This document shows positions 11,848 through 22,959 of a DNA stretch of 64,000 bases, one piece after another. The stretch comes from Mangifera indica (lineage: Eukaryota > Streptophyta > Magnoliopsida > Sapindales > Anacardiaceae). Below the pieces are notes generated by a model, which saw only the letters and a program-made list of their open reading frames with translations, did no database searches and was not told the origin of the DNA. A program made the translations under genes and the position numbers. The DNA is taken from the NCBI RefSeq assembly GCF_011075055.1, contig NC_058152.1, positions 4,650,001 to 4,714,000 of the forward strand, in the 5' to 3' direction. Each line of letters opens with the position of its first letter. The first letter of the stretch is position 1.

Positions 11848-13229
11848 AATATAAAAGATTGAAATAGTAGAAAAAGAGAAGTTCAAAATGTGAACAAGTT
11901 GGAATGTACAGGTAAAAAGCAAATCACCTTCCTTGAAACTTGCTAAACTCTGACAGGAGAAATGAGACTAGTACCATTTATGTACTTAATAATACTGAAA
12001 TACTGAACTAAACTTAAGAATAAAAAATTAATACATTAACTTCTTATTTTTTACATAAGAAAATACATGGCATTATCACAAGAGAACCCACATAGGCTCA
12101 TAACTTTCAGCACCCAACTTCCACTATTGCCCCAGACAATGGTCAACAACATCAGAATATCAAAAAACACTAATTAGGGAGCTAAACATCCAAATTTTCA
12201 TTTAAATTATTATAAGTTAGTATCTACATATTTCTGAAATGCAGCCAACAAGAAAACATTACAGCAAAAAAACTAATAAGAAAAGCATTTTATATGATAA
12301 ACCCATAAATTGAAGTTAACAACAACAATAAAGAACTAACATGAGTAATATAATATGTGCTTCACAATCAGAAGTTGACCATATAGTAGATAATCTTAAC
12401 TTAGAGGTAGAATTAAAAGAGAGAGCTAATACTCATGATATAGAAAAAACTAATTTTTCTGAGTGTGACATTGAAGAGCTTGCTACCCTTGCAGCAGGGA
12501 AGTGTTTCAACAAGTTGGAGGAGATGTTGAATGATGAGGTTGAAATTATTGTTAATGGTGCCTGTCACGATGGTATAGATACATCTGATGAAAAAGACGA
12601 ATCAGGTGATGAAGATCTCAATTTAGCCTATGAAGACACTGAAAAACATTTATGCAAATGACCAGACTATTCATATAGAGAAATTGGTTGAACAATATGG
12701 ATCTATAACAAACTTCGTCATTGATCAAGGAGATTATTTTCATTTAAAAAAAAAAAAAGAGAAAACAATTGTCTATCAATACAGACATAGAAAAAAACAA
12801 TAAGAAAACCAAATTGCTACAGTCATTTCGTCATTGATCAGATGAATAGGCTTAAGAAGCATGCAGTCAATCAAAGGTTTGTATGTGTCAGATTGATGAA
12901 AACAATTTCCATAAGTTTAAGGAATTTATGGGGATAATGAACTCAGCCTCAGCTCCTATAAGCATGAACTTAGTCAAGATAGACTAGCTATCAATAGAGA
13001 TACAAGGGCTACACCAAGACAGGAAAATCCAAAGCTTTCATTGGCTAAGCTATGAAAGGGGTGGCTTTCAGTACCTGAGTGTAACAAGAACCCTATGAAG
13101 ATTATCAATGGAATATTAGCAGGCTACAAAGCATGAGGAGGAGACTTATTAAAGAAACTCTTCTTATAGCATCTTCAGAAATTGTTATTCTTCATGGAAA
13201 CCAAAGGAGGAAGCTTATAAAGGTCCAGA
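11848..13229. other. TRA1 intron sequence with one unassigned open frame
   Basis: This is AT-rich intronic sequence. Apart from the short acidic open frame at 12341-12661 I see no recognisable gene, tRNA or element boundary. A poly-A run lies near 12747-12760. Confidence 0.5.
12341..12661 (+). CDS. Unrecognised 106-codon acidic open frame, probably a transposon relic
   Basis: The frame is 106 codons from ATG to stop. The product is strongly acidic, with runs such as SDEKDESGDEDLNLAYED near its C-terminus, one possible helix (IEELATLAAGKCFNKLEEML) and no signal peptide or membrane segment. The frame after the stop, shifted, resumes as IHIEKLVEQYGSITNF, which suggests it is a fragment of something longer. 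I do not recognise the family. Its position between a dead copia and a dead LINE inside a TRA1 intron makes a transposon-encoded relic more likely than a host gene. Confidence 0.25.
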   Translation: MSNIICASQSEVDHIVDNLNLEVELKERANTHDIEKTNFSECDIEELATLAAGKCFNKLEEMLNDEVEIIVNGACHDGIDTSDEKDESGDEDLNLAYEDTEKHLCK

Positions 13230-14435
13230 TTAAATAATGGATTTTTCTTCCTTCTTGTGGCAAGCCTGGAGGAATTGTATTTACTCAGGGCGATTAAGGT
13301 GGTTGATTCTCTGATGGGTGAATTTTCTATATTTATCAAGGATAAGGATCAAGAGGGCAATGATTGGTGGCTTAAAGCTACTTATGGCCAGAATAAAACA
13401 ATAGACATGGTTAGCTTTTGGAAGAAATTAGAAGGCCTTTATGATTTGTACACTCCTAGATGAATAACTAGAAGGCAAGTTAACTCATAAGGTTTATCTC
13501 TGAAAATTTTATTGGATGAAGAGAAGCTAGAAATATAGAGAATTTCACTCATTTCACCAAGGAAACCAATCTCATGGTCCGTATTTTGCATGAGACAACC
13601 ATAACTTGTTATCCCTTACGAACTAATGTGTTATGTTAATGGTTGCACAAATTCCTTTTTCACCAAATAGGGAGAACTTTGCAATAAAATCATACAAGAA
13701 GCTCTCATTAGATCGGCTTTTGACTGTTGTCCTATAATGATCACTCTCTTAGCTTTTTCAACTACCTGATGATTTAGGAAACCAAACAGCTTATAGTAAG
13801 GTCAACATTTTTGCTTGGACAATCTCTCTTTGTGAAAGGAATATAGGTGATGTTACTCAAAGAATGTTTCCAATATCACATCCTAGTCTCTTACCATGGA
13901 AACTACAAATCAGCTCTTCTTGCATTGTAGTTTTTCTTTAAGATCGTGACACAAACTTCACCAAGCAGCAAAGATGAAGCCGTTATTCAAGTCTTTTGTA
14001 GTGATTATTTTTCGAAACACAATTTTGGTTTTGGTAGAGGATATAAGGCCATAGCCTTGTGATGTCATGCTATTTTAGCTACATTTTGGTGATTTGGCCA
14101 GTAATAAATGAAAACGTTTATGAAGATCAATGTATGGAAGATATTCTCAATTCATGAGACAAAGTCAGTTCTCTTGCTTCTCTTTCGGCTTCAATCTCTA
14201 AAGCTTTTATGAACACATCCCTTTTTTTATGCACTTAGATTAGGGAAGGTTTTCGGTTAATTTTGTGCTATTGGCATTGATTTCTAGTTGTCTATAGCTC
14301 CTTATTGTGTTGTTCAATCTATATTGTGTTGATCCTAATGGATCTTATATTTTGTGGACAGCTTATTCATTCTCCACATAATTATTATTTCAATCAATGA
14401 TATTATCATAATTCCTTCTAAAAAATAATAATAAT
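13230..14435 (+). mobile_element. Truncated, internally deleted LINE
   Basis: At 13257-13463 the plus strand encodes a LINE ORF2 endonuclease segment: KVVDSLMGEFSIFIKDKD, then WWLKATYGQN, then FWKKLEGLYDLYTPR. In plant LINEs this pattern lies just before the GDFN motif. Near 13800-13960 the frame KVNIFAWTISLCERNIGD followed by VTQRMFP matches the zinc-binding domain at the end of plant LINE reverse transcriptases. The catalytic RT between them is mostly absent or scrambled. The element ends in an A/T-rich tail (AAAAAATAATAATAATAAAA, about 14420-14440). It is not functional. Confidence 0.75.
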
Positions 14436-14580
14436 AAAAGGTTCAATGCCATAAAGACGGCAAGGGGAAATAAAAAGGACTAAATACCAAGACAATTTCC
14501 AAAAGCAATTCCAGCTCTTTCAATATATAGTAACGTTGAAACATAAAACAACTAACTAAGAAGGAAGTAACCAAAACAAC

Positions 14581-17412
14581 CTGCACCGGGAGTTCAAGCT
14601 TTGACCTTAAAGTACCACGATCTTTTCCCTCCTCACCCTCTTCCAACAGCTATCACCATAAAAGGAACATGTAAGTTGTTAGCATTGAAATAATGAAAAT
14701 TCAACAAGAACCAAGAGACAAGATTTTGAATTTTGAACGGAAGCAGCTCCCTGGAAATGAAGAAAAGGTACATCAAACACACATAATTAGATGCATTGTC
14801 AAACAAATCAACATTTTAATGATTTGGGGGATTCAAGTACAACTTTCTCAATAACTTTCTAATAATAAACCAGTAAGTTATTGTTACAAATCCAGCTTAA
14901 TATGCAAGCGATAAAGAAAACCTACTCTTCTAATATGCATGCAATTTTGAAGCATAATAGAGTTTCAATATAATTCCTCTAGTCTTTAAGACCAGAACTT
15001 TTTAAGGCTTTAATCCATGGGATAAAACATTAGAATGGATTTGTTCACGGGGTTACAATCCCAATCCCAGGCCTCTTGTTGCACAAAGTGACAGGATAAC
15101 TTATCCTAGGACCACCGATTAATAACTTATCCCATGAACACCCATGGAGTATTTGCCACACTTTTCTACCAGTTAGGATAGCCAACTCACATCCCATATT
15201 CATATAAAATTCAAGGATAGTTCAGACAAACACTCCATCTACACTCCCCTGTTATTTATTGATTTATTTTTTTTATAAGAAACAATCTGCTACGTATTAG
15301 AGTTATTCCCATTCTGAACAAAGTTAAAAAACAGAACAAATATCAGCATCTTTATGAAAGACCAAGAGTTAATAATAAGATGAAACCCTAAACAGATTGC
15401 CATGTTTATCTAATCTGACAACACAACTATATATTACTCCATAAAGCATGACACATTAACACCAAAAAGAAAATTCACTTTAACTGCTTAGAGCATGTAA
15501 AATTTTGGCCTTTAAATTTTACCTTCAGGTTAATTTAAACTGTAAATACCATAAGCCAAGTGCTGGGAAAACAAAGCATTAACTATCAGAGTTCAGCAAC
15601 GGACCAAAGGTAAGGTCTTTCAGAAAAGAAATAAGGTCAGGCAATTCAGCAGATTCAAATTCCTTTAAAAACAGTTCATATTGCAGAGAAGAACCATGCA
15701 CTGCTAAGCAAAAAACTCACAGGAAGCATCACAGTAGCAAATAGAATCTTACACAGCAATCACAAATTACCTGGGGAATGGTACGCTTGAAAGTACTAAA
15801 TTTCCTGACAAAAGCATCCAAAATGTGACCCTACGAAAAATATGTCACTCCAAGAAACAAGCTATAACAATTCATAGATTTTACCAATCAAAAGTTGTCT
15901 CACAGAATAATCAGATTGAAACTCATACCGATAGAATCCGTGCCTCATCCATGGAATGTTGGTCAACACCTTTCTCAAAAATTGGCGCAACCTACATCCA
16001 AAAGAACACATTGCATGAATTTGTCTAAAAAGAACAATACAATATAAAATTCATAAGCTTATATAAGGCAGTAAACTATACAGTAATGTATATAACGAAT
16101 AGAGTTTTTCATTCACCAGATTCAACATCAGCCGAGCACAAGTAGTATGAATACTTAGTGACAATGAAGCATCATGCATGTTTCTTGAGAACAGATAAAT
16201 AATCCGTGAAAGCTGCATAACAATAATACAAGTTTGTCAGCATTGTGAAGAAGACGATGTAGATAAAACATTTGGCAGCAACTGATATAAATGAATTGTT
16301 AAACACTCATCAATCAAATGCTTGCAAAATATACAAGAAGAAAAAAAGCAATACATAAGATGAATAGGTGGCAGTCAATGGCACATCATCATAATATAGA
16401 TTCAGATTCAAACAATTTACTATCACAGCACCCATCTCTATAGTTTAGACTGCAACAACACTCGAAAGGCAAATTGGACTTACCAGTCCTATTGTTTTGG
16501 AACTCTTCTAGAGATTTACTTTAAACATCTTTCTGATTTACTGAGTGAAAGGAAAAGAATTTTAAATCTTTAAACATGACAAAAATCAAATTGCAAGATA
16601 ATAGATCAGAGCCGCATTTATCATAGACTTGTCACACATCTTCATTTTCCAACTAAATTGAATTGGAGGTTTGGGCCAAAAATATGTATTATTCAAAGTT
16701 TATATGTTCTTTGAAAAGAGAAGACCACTATATTCATCAATTTTTTTTAATGGTACAAAATCATATACTTTTCAATGAAAATTAATCTTGTGAATCAAAA
16801 ACAAATTCTTAATTGATGATGATCAATTAGAACAAGAAATATGCACCACCAATATGATGATGATATATTAGAAACCACATAACAGCAGCTGAATATTATC
16901 TAACTTACGGAACCAAAAAGTAAGCCATATACCATGTAATCAAAGCAATTCCTTCTCTGGAATGTAAAACAGAGGCAGTGAGTAGATTTGGAAGAACAAA
17001 ATTAAGAGAGCATGTTTACCGTAATAAAAACCTGAATTCACATGTTTTAAAAGAGATTTATGATGACTGCATCACACCAAGAACCAAGGACAAAACAACC
17101 ACACATGCCAGTGACATTAATGACAATAGTCCAAAAACATTTTAAAGGCATCAGAAAAAAAAAAAAATAAACACCCAACACCACTACATTAAGTTGAAAT
17201 TGAAGCCTCAGTTACGAAATAATAGGAAAGCAGAATTAATGCCAACTAAGAAATTAAAACAGAAGCCCACAATTAGCCTTCAAACATCTTATTAAAGCAA
17301 CACCTGTGATAACGTGAGGTCCCCCCGAACATGGTGAACAATCTCTGCCAGTAGACTATAAGCCAGTGGCCATAATGTCTCAAAACATGTGTGCCCCGTT
17401 CCAACAAGAACC
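14581..17412 (-). pseudogene. TRA1: TRA1 exon series, HEAT region (five small exons)
   Basis: Five consecutive small exons are seen: 17304-17412 (VLVGTGHTCFETLWPLAY and LLAEIVHHVRG), 16117-16212 (LSRIIYLFSRNMHDASLS), 15929-15991 (IFEKGVDQHSMDEARI), 15771-15830 (GHILDAFVRKFSTFKRTIPQ) and 14581-14649 (LLEEGEEGKDRGTLRSKLEL). Each has the expected length for its codons (32, 21, 20 and 23 for the last four), AG acceptors and GT donors, and joins in phase. This block is individually intact. The exon that should precede 17412 (ending about LFPLIDTLLEE in plant relatives) is not found in the 17413-20562 interval. Confidence 0.88.
16213..17303. other. TRA1 intron, no further feature
   Basis: This is AT-rich intron sequence between the exons at 17304-17412 and 16117-16212. 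I see no element or gene here. Confidence 0.6.
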
Positions 17413-17589
17413 CTGGAATGCATGATTAACAAATGAAAAAGTAAGTGGCGTCTATCAAAAATGAATACACCAGGAAACAATTATTGAATATATGCAACAG
17501 ACAAAACCTTAGAGATTCACATCCAGAAAACAGAAACTCTTTTGCAATAATAATTCCTCTTAATAAAATAATAAAATTTTAGTATGATG

Positions 17590-18990
17590 GTGATAGAGGC
17601 CTAATTACCAAGGTTTATTTCCGCAGGCCCAAGAAAAACAAAGAGGAAGCAGACCCAGAAAAGGAAGGAAGGATGAAACTCTCAGCTGGGGATTCAAGAA
17701 TTAACAAGATGGAGGGCAATCTGGGGATTACAGAAACTGATCTGAAGCAGAGTGATCCTGGCCATTCAGTTGAAACACTTGGCAGCTTATGAGTGGGCAG
17801 AAGGCAGAATTCGGTTAAGGAAATTCATCCTTTTATATGGCAGCAGAAAAAGGAGTAAGGCAGTTTTTGTTTTGTTAGAATGATGTACTGAAGTATGTCA
17901 AAGAAGAAGGAGGGGTCTGGCTCTCGAATTCCAGAATTAGCAGTGTCTATTTACTTTGTTTTGTTCATGTCCATTTCCTTTTAGTTTTATTGTTCTGTTT
18001 CATTGCTCTAAGTTTAGTTGAGAAGCACTTGGTGTAAACATTTGCCTTGATGAATGAATGAATGGGATGGACTGCATTTTCTATTGACTGGATTGAATCT
18101 ATTTTTATTTGATTGAGTACAAATTATACAGAATGAATGCTACATGTTGAGGCCATGAAAATTACAGGTTCCATTTCTTTCCATTTATTTGCCAAGAGGA
18201 ATTAAAACTGGAGCAGGAGAGATTTTGGCCTGAACAGGTACGCAACAAACGTGGTATCAGAGCCGTTGGAGCTGGGTTATGGTCAAAACCAGAATGGAAG
18301 GGAAAGTGAAAGATTTAGAAGAAAACCTTAAGAACCTAATGGAGAAAGTAGCCATCACGGATGAAAGATTCATGAAAGCTGAACATCACACAGCTTCCCA
18401 ATTTGATAAGCTGGACGAAAACTTACATGAGATAAGGCAGTTATTGTTTAAAGACATGAAAGGTAAGGAGGGCGAAACAATAGCAACATCACCCACCGTC
18501 ATCCAAGAACCACCACAGTATTCCCCGGAGAGGGTACCAAATGGAGGAAACTTTGGGTTTCAACAACCGATACCCCACCACAGCAACCTCCATACCCACA
18601 CAACAACAATGTAGCATTTGGAGAATCGTCCAGAAATCAGCGACCACCACATTATGCTGCTACCGAGACGACGAATCGTCGTGACCAGTATCACCGAAAA
18701 TTGGAGATACCTCTGTTCAGTGGAGTGGACTTTTGGGGGTGGGTAGCCAAGGTCGAGTGCTATTTCCAGATGAACAGCATGGACGAACGGGAGCGTTTGG
18801 CGGCAGTGATATTTTGCTTGGAAGGAGAGGCGTTGAGTTGGTTTCAGTTTAGGGAGCTTTGGTGGCCATTCCGAGAGTGGAGAGAGTTAAAGAAGGAGCT
18901 ACTCCTTCGGTTTGGATCGTCCCAACACCGGTCGCCGCATGAACAGATCATATTACACAGGCAAACGGGAACGGTGGCTCAGTACACTAT
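17590..18990 (+). mobile_element. Ty3/gypsy 5' half: LTR, PBS and gag, truncated
   Basis: An LTR-like segment of about 650 bp (start uncertain near 17590, end near 18247) is followed by a perfect plant PBS, TGGTATCAGAGCC (18252-18264). Gag begins at ATG 18279 (MVKTRMEGKVKDLEENLKNL) with a coiled N-terminal part. It frame-shifts around 18590 and continues as RDQYHRKLEIPLFSGVDFWG, WVAKVECYFQ and EGEALSWFQF, which is typical retrotransposon gag. Homology stops near 18985 (GTVAQY), and pol and the 3' LTR are absent. It lies in the TRA1 interval that lacks an expected exon. Confidence 0.8.
18279..18985 (+). pseudogene. Gypsy gag, frameshifted and truncated
   Basis: The first frame covers 18279-18614 and stops after a shifted proline/histidine-rich linker. 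The second (18660-18985) carries the retrotransposon capsid core motifs IPLFSGVDFWGW, VECYFQMN and LSWFQFRELW. A small indel in the linker separates the two halves. Gag would form the virus-like particle of the element; this copy cannot. Confidence 0.8.
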
Positions 18991-19189
18991 TATTTCATGT
19001 GCACTACTCCAACTAACAAGAGCACTATTATTTTGAATTGATGAGATGCTTTTTGTGCAAAGTACCCCAGTAAATATGTCATGCAAAGATGAAATCTCAG
19101 GACTAACAAGTATTTAAGATTTAGTAGTTTCAAACTCAGAAAGAAGACCAGCTAGCAATTTCAAACACAAGATTATAGGGTTCTGAATA

Positions 19190-19648
19190 GCCAGCGTTGT
19201 CTGAGTATGATTATGCCGACAGTGAGCACTCACGCGTATCGGAAATGGAGATCGAGTAAGGATGTTGCAAAAGAAACTTGTAGCGCATGTGAGTCAAGTG
19301 TTGGACTTGACGTGACCAGATTCTGGGAAACGACCTATCGTCTAGATGCGCTCCTTCCTAGGCTAGTGGTGAGATGGAATAATCACTCTACAAAGGTGAC
19401 CTACGAATTTGCTCACTAGGGTATGAAGAAATTTCCAGATTTGCACATTAGGGAACACCGAACTCTGATAGCATAAACAAAATTGGAAAGAAGGATATTT
19501 CATTCATATTTAAATTGTTACAGAGATACATGTATATATACAAATTAGGAATCCTAGATTAGGAAAGATGAATAATTGATTCCCATAATCAAATCCTACT
19601 ATAATTAAGCCGTATATAGTAATATACATATTTATAGATTTTTTAACA
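19190..19648 (-). mobile_element. Copia 5' end fragment, reversed, same family as the 7018 element
   Basis: On the minus strand an LTR (19648 down to 19474, about 175 bp, starting TGTTAAAAAATC) is followed by a PBS-like TGCTATCAGAG (19473-19463). The leader sequence that follows closely resembles 7235-7500 of the plus-strand copia: both contain GGAAATTTCTTC, TACCCTAGT, CGCACT/GTGACTCAC-type blocks and CTCAGACAACGC. It breaks off near 19190. No coding region remains. Confidence 0.82.
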
Positions 19649-20562
19649 CATGTCAAACTGAAAAACTATAATTTGGTCCAATTTGTATTATGATATGAAT
19701 CTATTAAAATCATTTACTTCTATATATATAAAATTAATTGAATTATAGTTTTCTAGAACTTAATATAAACTTATAATATAAATATGAAAAAAAAAAGTTG
19801 TACACCTAATTATTTGTTGAAAAATTTTGTCAAATATAGTTACATATATGTATTTTAAAAAAATACAATGTATGGTTTAGTTTAGTTCGGTTTGAAAATC
19901 GTTTAAATCACAACCAAAACTAAAAACTATTTTTCAAAAATTTATTAACCCAAACAAAACTATTTTACAAACCAAACCAAACTATAATTTTTAAATGATT
20001 CGGTTCAGTTTTACAGTTTGAATCGAATTATACACACGCCTAGTTCTTGGTACACATTGGAGTATCTATAGAGAGATGTGCTTGTACTTAAGGATATTTT
20101 GGGATATTTAGATTGTCTTACTACGGCTTGCTGACCTCCCCTTAAGCATCTCCATTGAAGAGATAAAGATTCATCCCCTACAAATTATGAATGACGGGGA
20201 AAGAAAGGCTTTACTATGATTCAAGCTCAGAAAGAATTATCACTAAAAAAAATAGTATGACAAATATGGATGGAAATTCCATTTACAATCACTAAGTAGG
20301 TCAAGCTTTGGAACATCTCGAGGCATAGCTCCTTGCTATAGAAGCAATGCTTGAATGGCATGATTTCCAAACTCACTAATAATAGCAATGGTTCAAGAAA
20401 AATAAACAACTTAGTGATGACATAAATTACCATAAAAGTATCACCTAAGCACAATTGATCTAGATGTTTAACACACAATATATCATTATCTAATTACACT
20501 GCACCTTATATGCAAATTTTAGTCCACCGAATAGAATGGCCATAAAAAATAAGATAACTCAC
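19649..20562. repeat. AT-rich region with GGTTTGGTTCGG-type dispersed repeat
   Basis: From about 19860 to 20045 the sequence alternates AACCAAAC and GGTTCGGTTT motifs in both orientations and ends ATACACACGCCTAG. This is a pattern seen in short non-autonomous plant repeats. I cannot define its ends. The rest (20046-20562) shows nothing recognisable; the minus-strand 83-codon open frame there has no family match I know. Confidence 0.35.
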
Positions 20563-21163
20563 CTTAACTTGTGCACCTTTAAGCTCAATGAAGTGCGACT
20601 TCAAATGTGAAGGAACCTTCTCAGGACCCGGAACAGATATAGCAGTGACCATTGAAGGCAACAGGTGAGGAATATTGGTTTAAACAAGACGACTATACAA
20701 CTGAAACAAGAACATGACTACAAGTGGACTCTCTGTTATTATCTTGAAAGACCTGCTACTTGGATTAAGCTGGACAGTCCCAGTGTACCCAGTACCGGCA
20801 ATCCCTTGGTCAGAAGAAGTGGAAGTATTAACAGGCTTTACATCCGCTACACCAGTTGCTCCATTCTCAAAGAAGTGGCTAACTGTTAATCTAAAATTCC
20901 AGTAGATTTTGCATACAAAATCTAAGAATGGCTGAACTTCATTTTCCAATGTAGGCCTGAAATTCCGGAGCAGATCAAATAAAATACGAATACAAATTAA
21001 TCCATTTTCCTCATTATCCGTGGTTAATATTTGCATTGCAACCTTCAAGAGATCCTGAACAAAAGGACGAAGAACTTCACCGTGTGGAAGCCGGTTGAGG
21101 ATTTCCACAACAATGTTTCTGAGCCTGTGTTCAGGATTGTCTTGGAACTGAGGTTTCGTAATT
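20563..21163 (-). pseudogene. TRA1: TRA1 N-terminal HEAT exon with nonsense mutation
   Basis: Reading on the minus strand gives the conserved TRA1 run ITKPQFQDNPEHRLRNIVVE, then EILNRLPHGEVLRPF, DNEENGLICIRILFDLLRNF and ESPLVVMFLFQLY, ending in GAQVK before a GTGAGT donor at 20562. After the residues SRLV a glutamine codon has become TAA (about 20682-20684); the frame then continues as TNIPHLLPSMV. Homology to TRA1 is lost abruptly upstream of ITKPQF near 21163, so the true N-terminal exon (about 75 residues including the initiator Met) is missing. A 13-bp direct repeat sits at this breakpoint. Confidence 0.88.
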
Positions 21164-21437
21164 AGGATTGTCTTGGTTGCTGGGTAAACTGTGAGTGAGT
21201 ATACAAGTATTCACTTTAAGCTGAAAGCTGATTCCTAAAATTAGGGTTTAGGGGAGGCAAGGTGTTTTTCAAGAGGGAAACTTCACCAGATATGCCATCT
21301 GGAGAAGCCTGTTAGCGGGCGAAAGAATTGCAGCGAATTACTGTCTGCACTCTGCTAGGCTATAATATTTGTTACGAGAGAAATTAGAATATGAATTATG
21401 GAAGAAAAAAAAAAATCCTTTTTACTTACTTGCGTCT
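21164..21437. other. Spacer between TRA1 breakpoint and hAT arm A
   Basis: This is non-coding sequence of unknown origin joining the point where TRA1 homology ends to the first terminal repeat of the hAT pair. It holds a 13-bp repeat (AGGATTGTCTTGG at 21164-21176) that copies 21133-21145. The true TRA1 first exon is not here. Confidence 0.6.
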
Positions 21438-22959
21438 ACTACGGGTGAATTCGGATCAAACCGAGCTCAAACACAAGTAAACTTGACATCAACTCGATAA
21501 CTGTTCATTCAAGCTAGAGCCACAGCTTGAGCTCATCGAGCATAATGAAAAGGCAACTCGTATTCGAGCTTGTTGGCTCGCGAGCTATTCGTGAGCCTTT
21601 CATGAGTCTGGCTCGGAATACGTAATGAGCCGCGCTATTCGCGAGCCTTTAACGAGGTATTATATGAGTTCAAATTGTGGCAGTTTAACATTTGTTCAGA
21701 AGAAAGCAACTTTTGATTCAGTTCTTCGACATCTCACTTAGGTATGTTGAAATCTCATATCCTCTCTCCTAAAAAAATAACTAATACCCTATATGTATTG
21801 TTTATACCAGTGAATTTAATTATAGACTGTTGTATTGTGCAATTTTTTAGTTTTAAAAAAAAGGAATCTGATATAACCCAGGGTTTGGGAGGCACTTACC
21901 TATATTCTGTAGAATCCATTTATATTTTTTATTGTTCCTTTGAGTTCTACATCTTTAAAGTTTGATTACTAGTAAATATTTTTATATATACTTCATGACC
22001 TTAGACATACACTGTTTTATATATACACTGCTTTACCTCAAAATCCATTATTTATTCGAAAGAGAATAGAAATTTATAGATAGTTTTAAAAAATGGTTCA
22101 ATCAGTCATCTGAATTTTTATTTTCTCATCTTGTGTATCAAATGCCTAATCTTGATGTCCATTGCTTCCTATATTTTTTTTATGTTTCCTATGTTATTAT
22201 TAAAAATTCTTAGACATAACATAATCTACAAATCAAGACAACCAAATAAGGAAAAGATAAAAAGAAAGAATATATCTAAGATTATCATGTCATTTGACAA
22301 TTCAAACCTAATTTAAATTAAATAATCTACAAATCAAGATACAAACAAAGAATATATCCAAGATCATCATGTCATTCAACAATTCAAACAAATCAAAACG
22401 AACTTTGAATCAATAACCTAAACATTTTTAATATTTAATAATGGAAGTTTTTTCCACCCTCAAAGTAAAATAATAGCATTTCAAAATTATATCAATAACC
22501 TGATGAAGTTCATTTACTTCAAGGAAGCCTTAAGGATTTACCCTAATAAGCCCAATATAGTATCACTCTTGTCTTGTCTCATTTTACTTGCTTTACTTTT
22601 TTACCTTTGTTTTGTTTGAATAGACAAAAAATGTTTGTCTAACTAACAATATAGGTGCAAAAAAGTTCATAAATGTTATTAAACCCAATCAGATTCTATT
22701 AAGATAAAAAAACAATATCACATACACCCTCAAAGTTACTCAACTATTAAACATTATAAAGACAATAACAATTAAAAATTAAATATTATTAAACATTATG
22801 TTACCTTATATCTTTATTTATCTGGCAAGATAAGCTCAGCAATCTCGTTTTCACCTTTCATCTTCAAGAAATTAAAAATAAATGAAAACTATTAATCATA
22901 CTACTAACAATTAAATAAAAAATCAATTTAAAAATCATGCAGTTATGATAAGTAATTGA

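Larger units (their letters stand above)
597..21163 (-). pseudogene. TRA1: TRA1/TRRAP SAGA-NuA4 scaffold, unprocessed broken copy
   Basis: TRA1 is the giant catalytically dead PI3K-like kinase that recruits SAGA and NuA4 histone acetyltransferases to activators in the nucleus. Plant copies are about 3,900 residues. Fifteen minus-strand exon segments are seen, in order: 21163-20563, 17412-17304, 16212-16117, 15991-15929, 15830-15771, 14649-14581, 6543-6462, 5017-4758, 4658-4436, 4319-3935, 3773-3624, 3537-3317, 3174-2953, 2499-1864, 1298-1038 and 944-597 (the first may contain a fused junction). Splice sites are mostly good GT-AG. Together they cover roughly the first third to half of the HEAT-repeat part. 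Lesions include in-frame stops in at least four exons, at least three frameshifts, and three missing blocks: N-terminal exon 1, about 70 codons between 17412 and 20563, and about 700 codons between 5017 and 6462. Introns are retained, so this is not a retrocopy. The FAT and kinase-like C-terminus lies outside the window or is absent. Confidence 0.9.
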
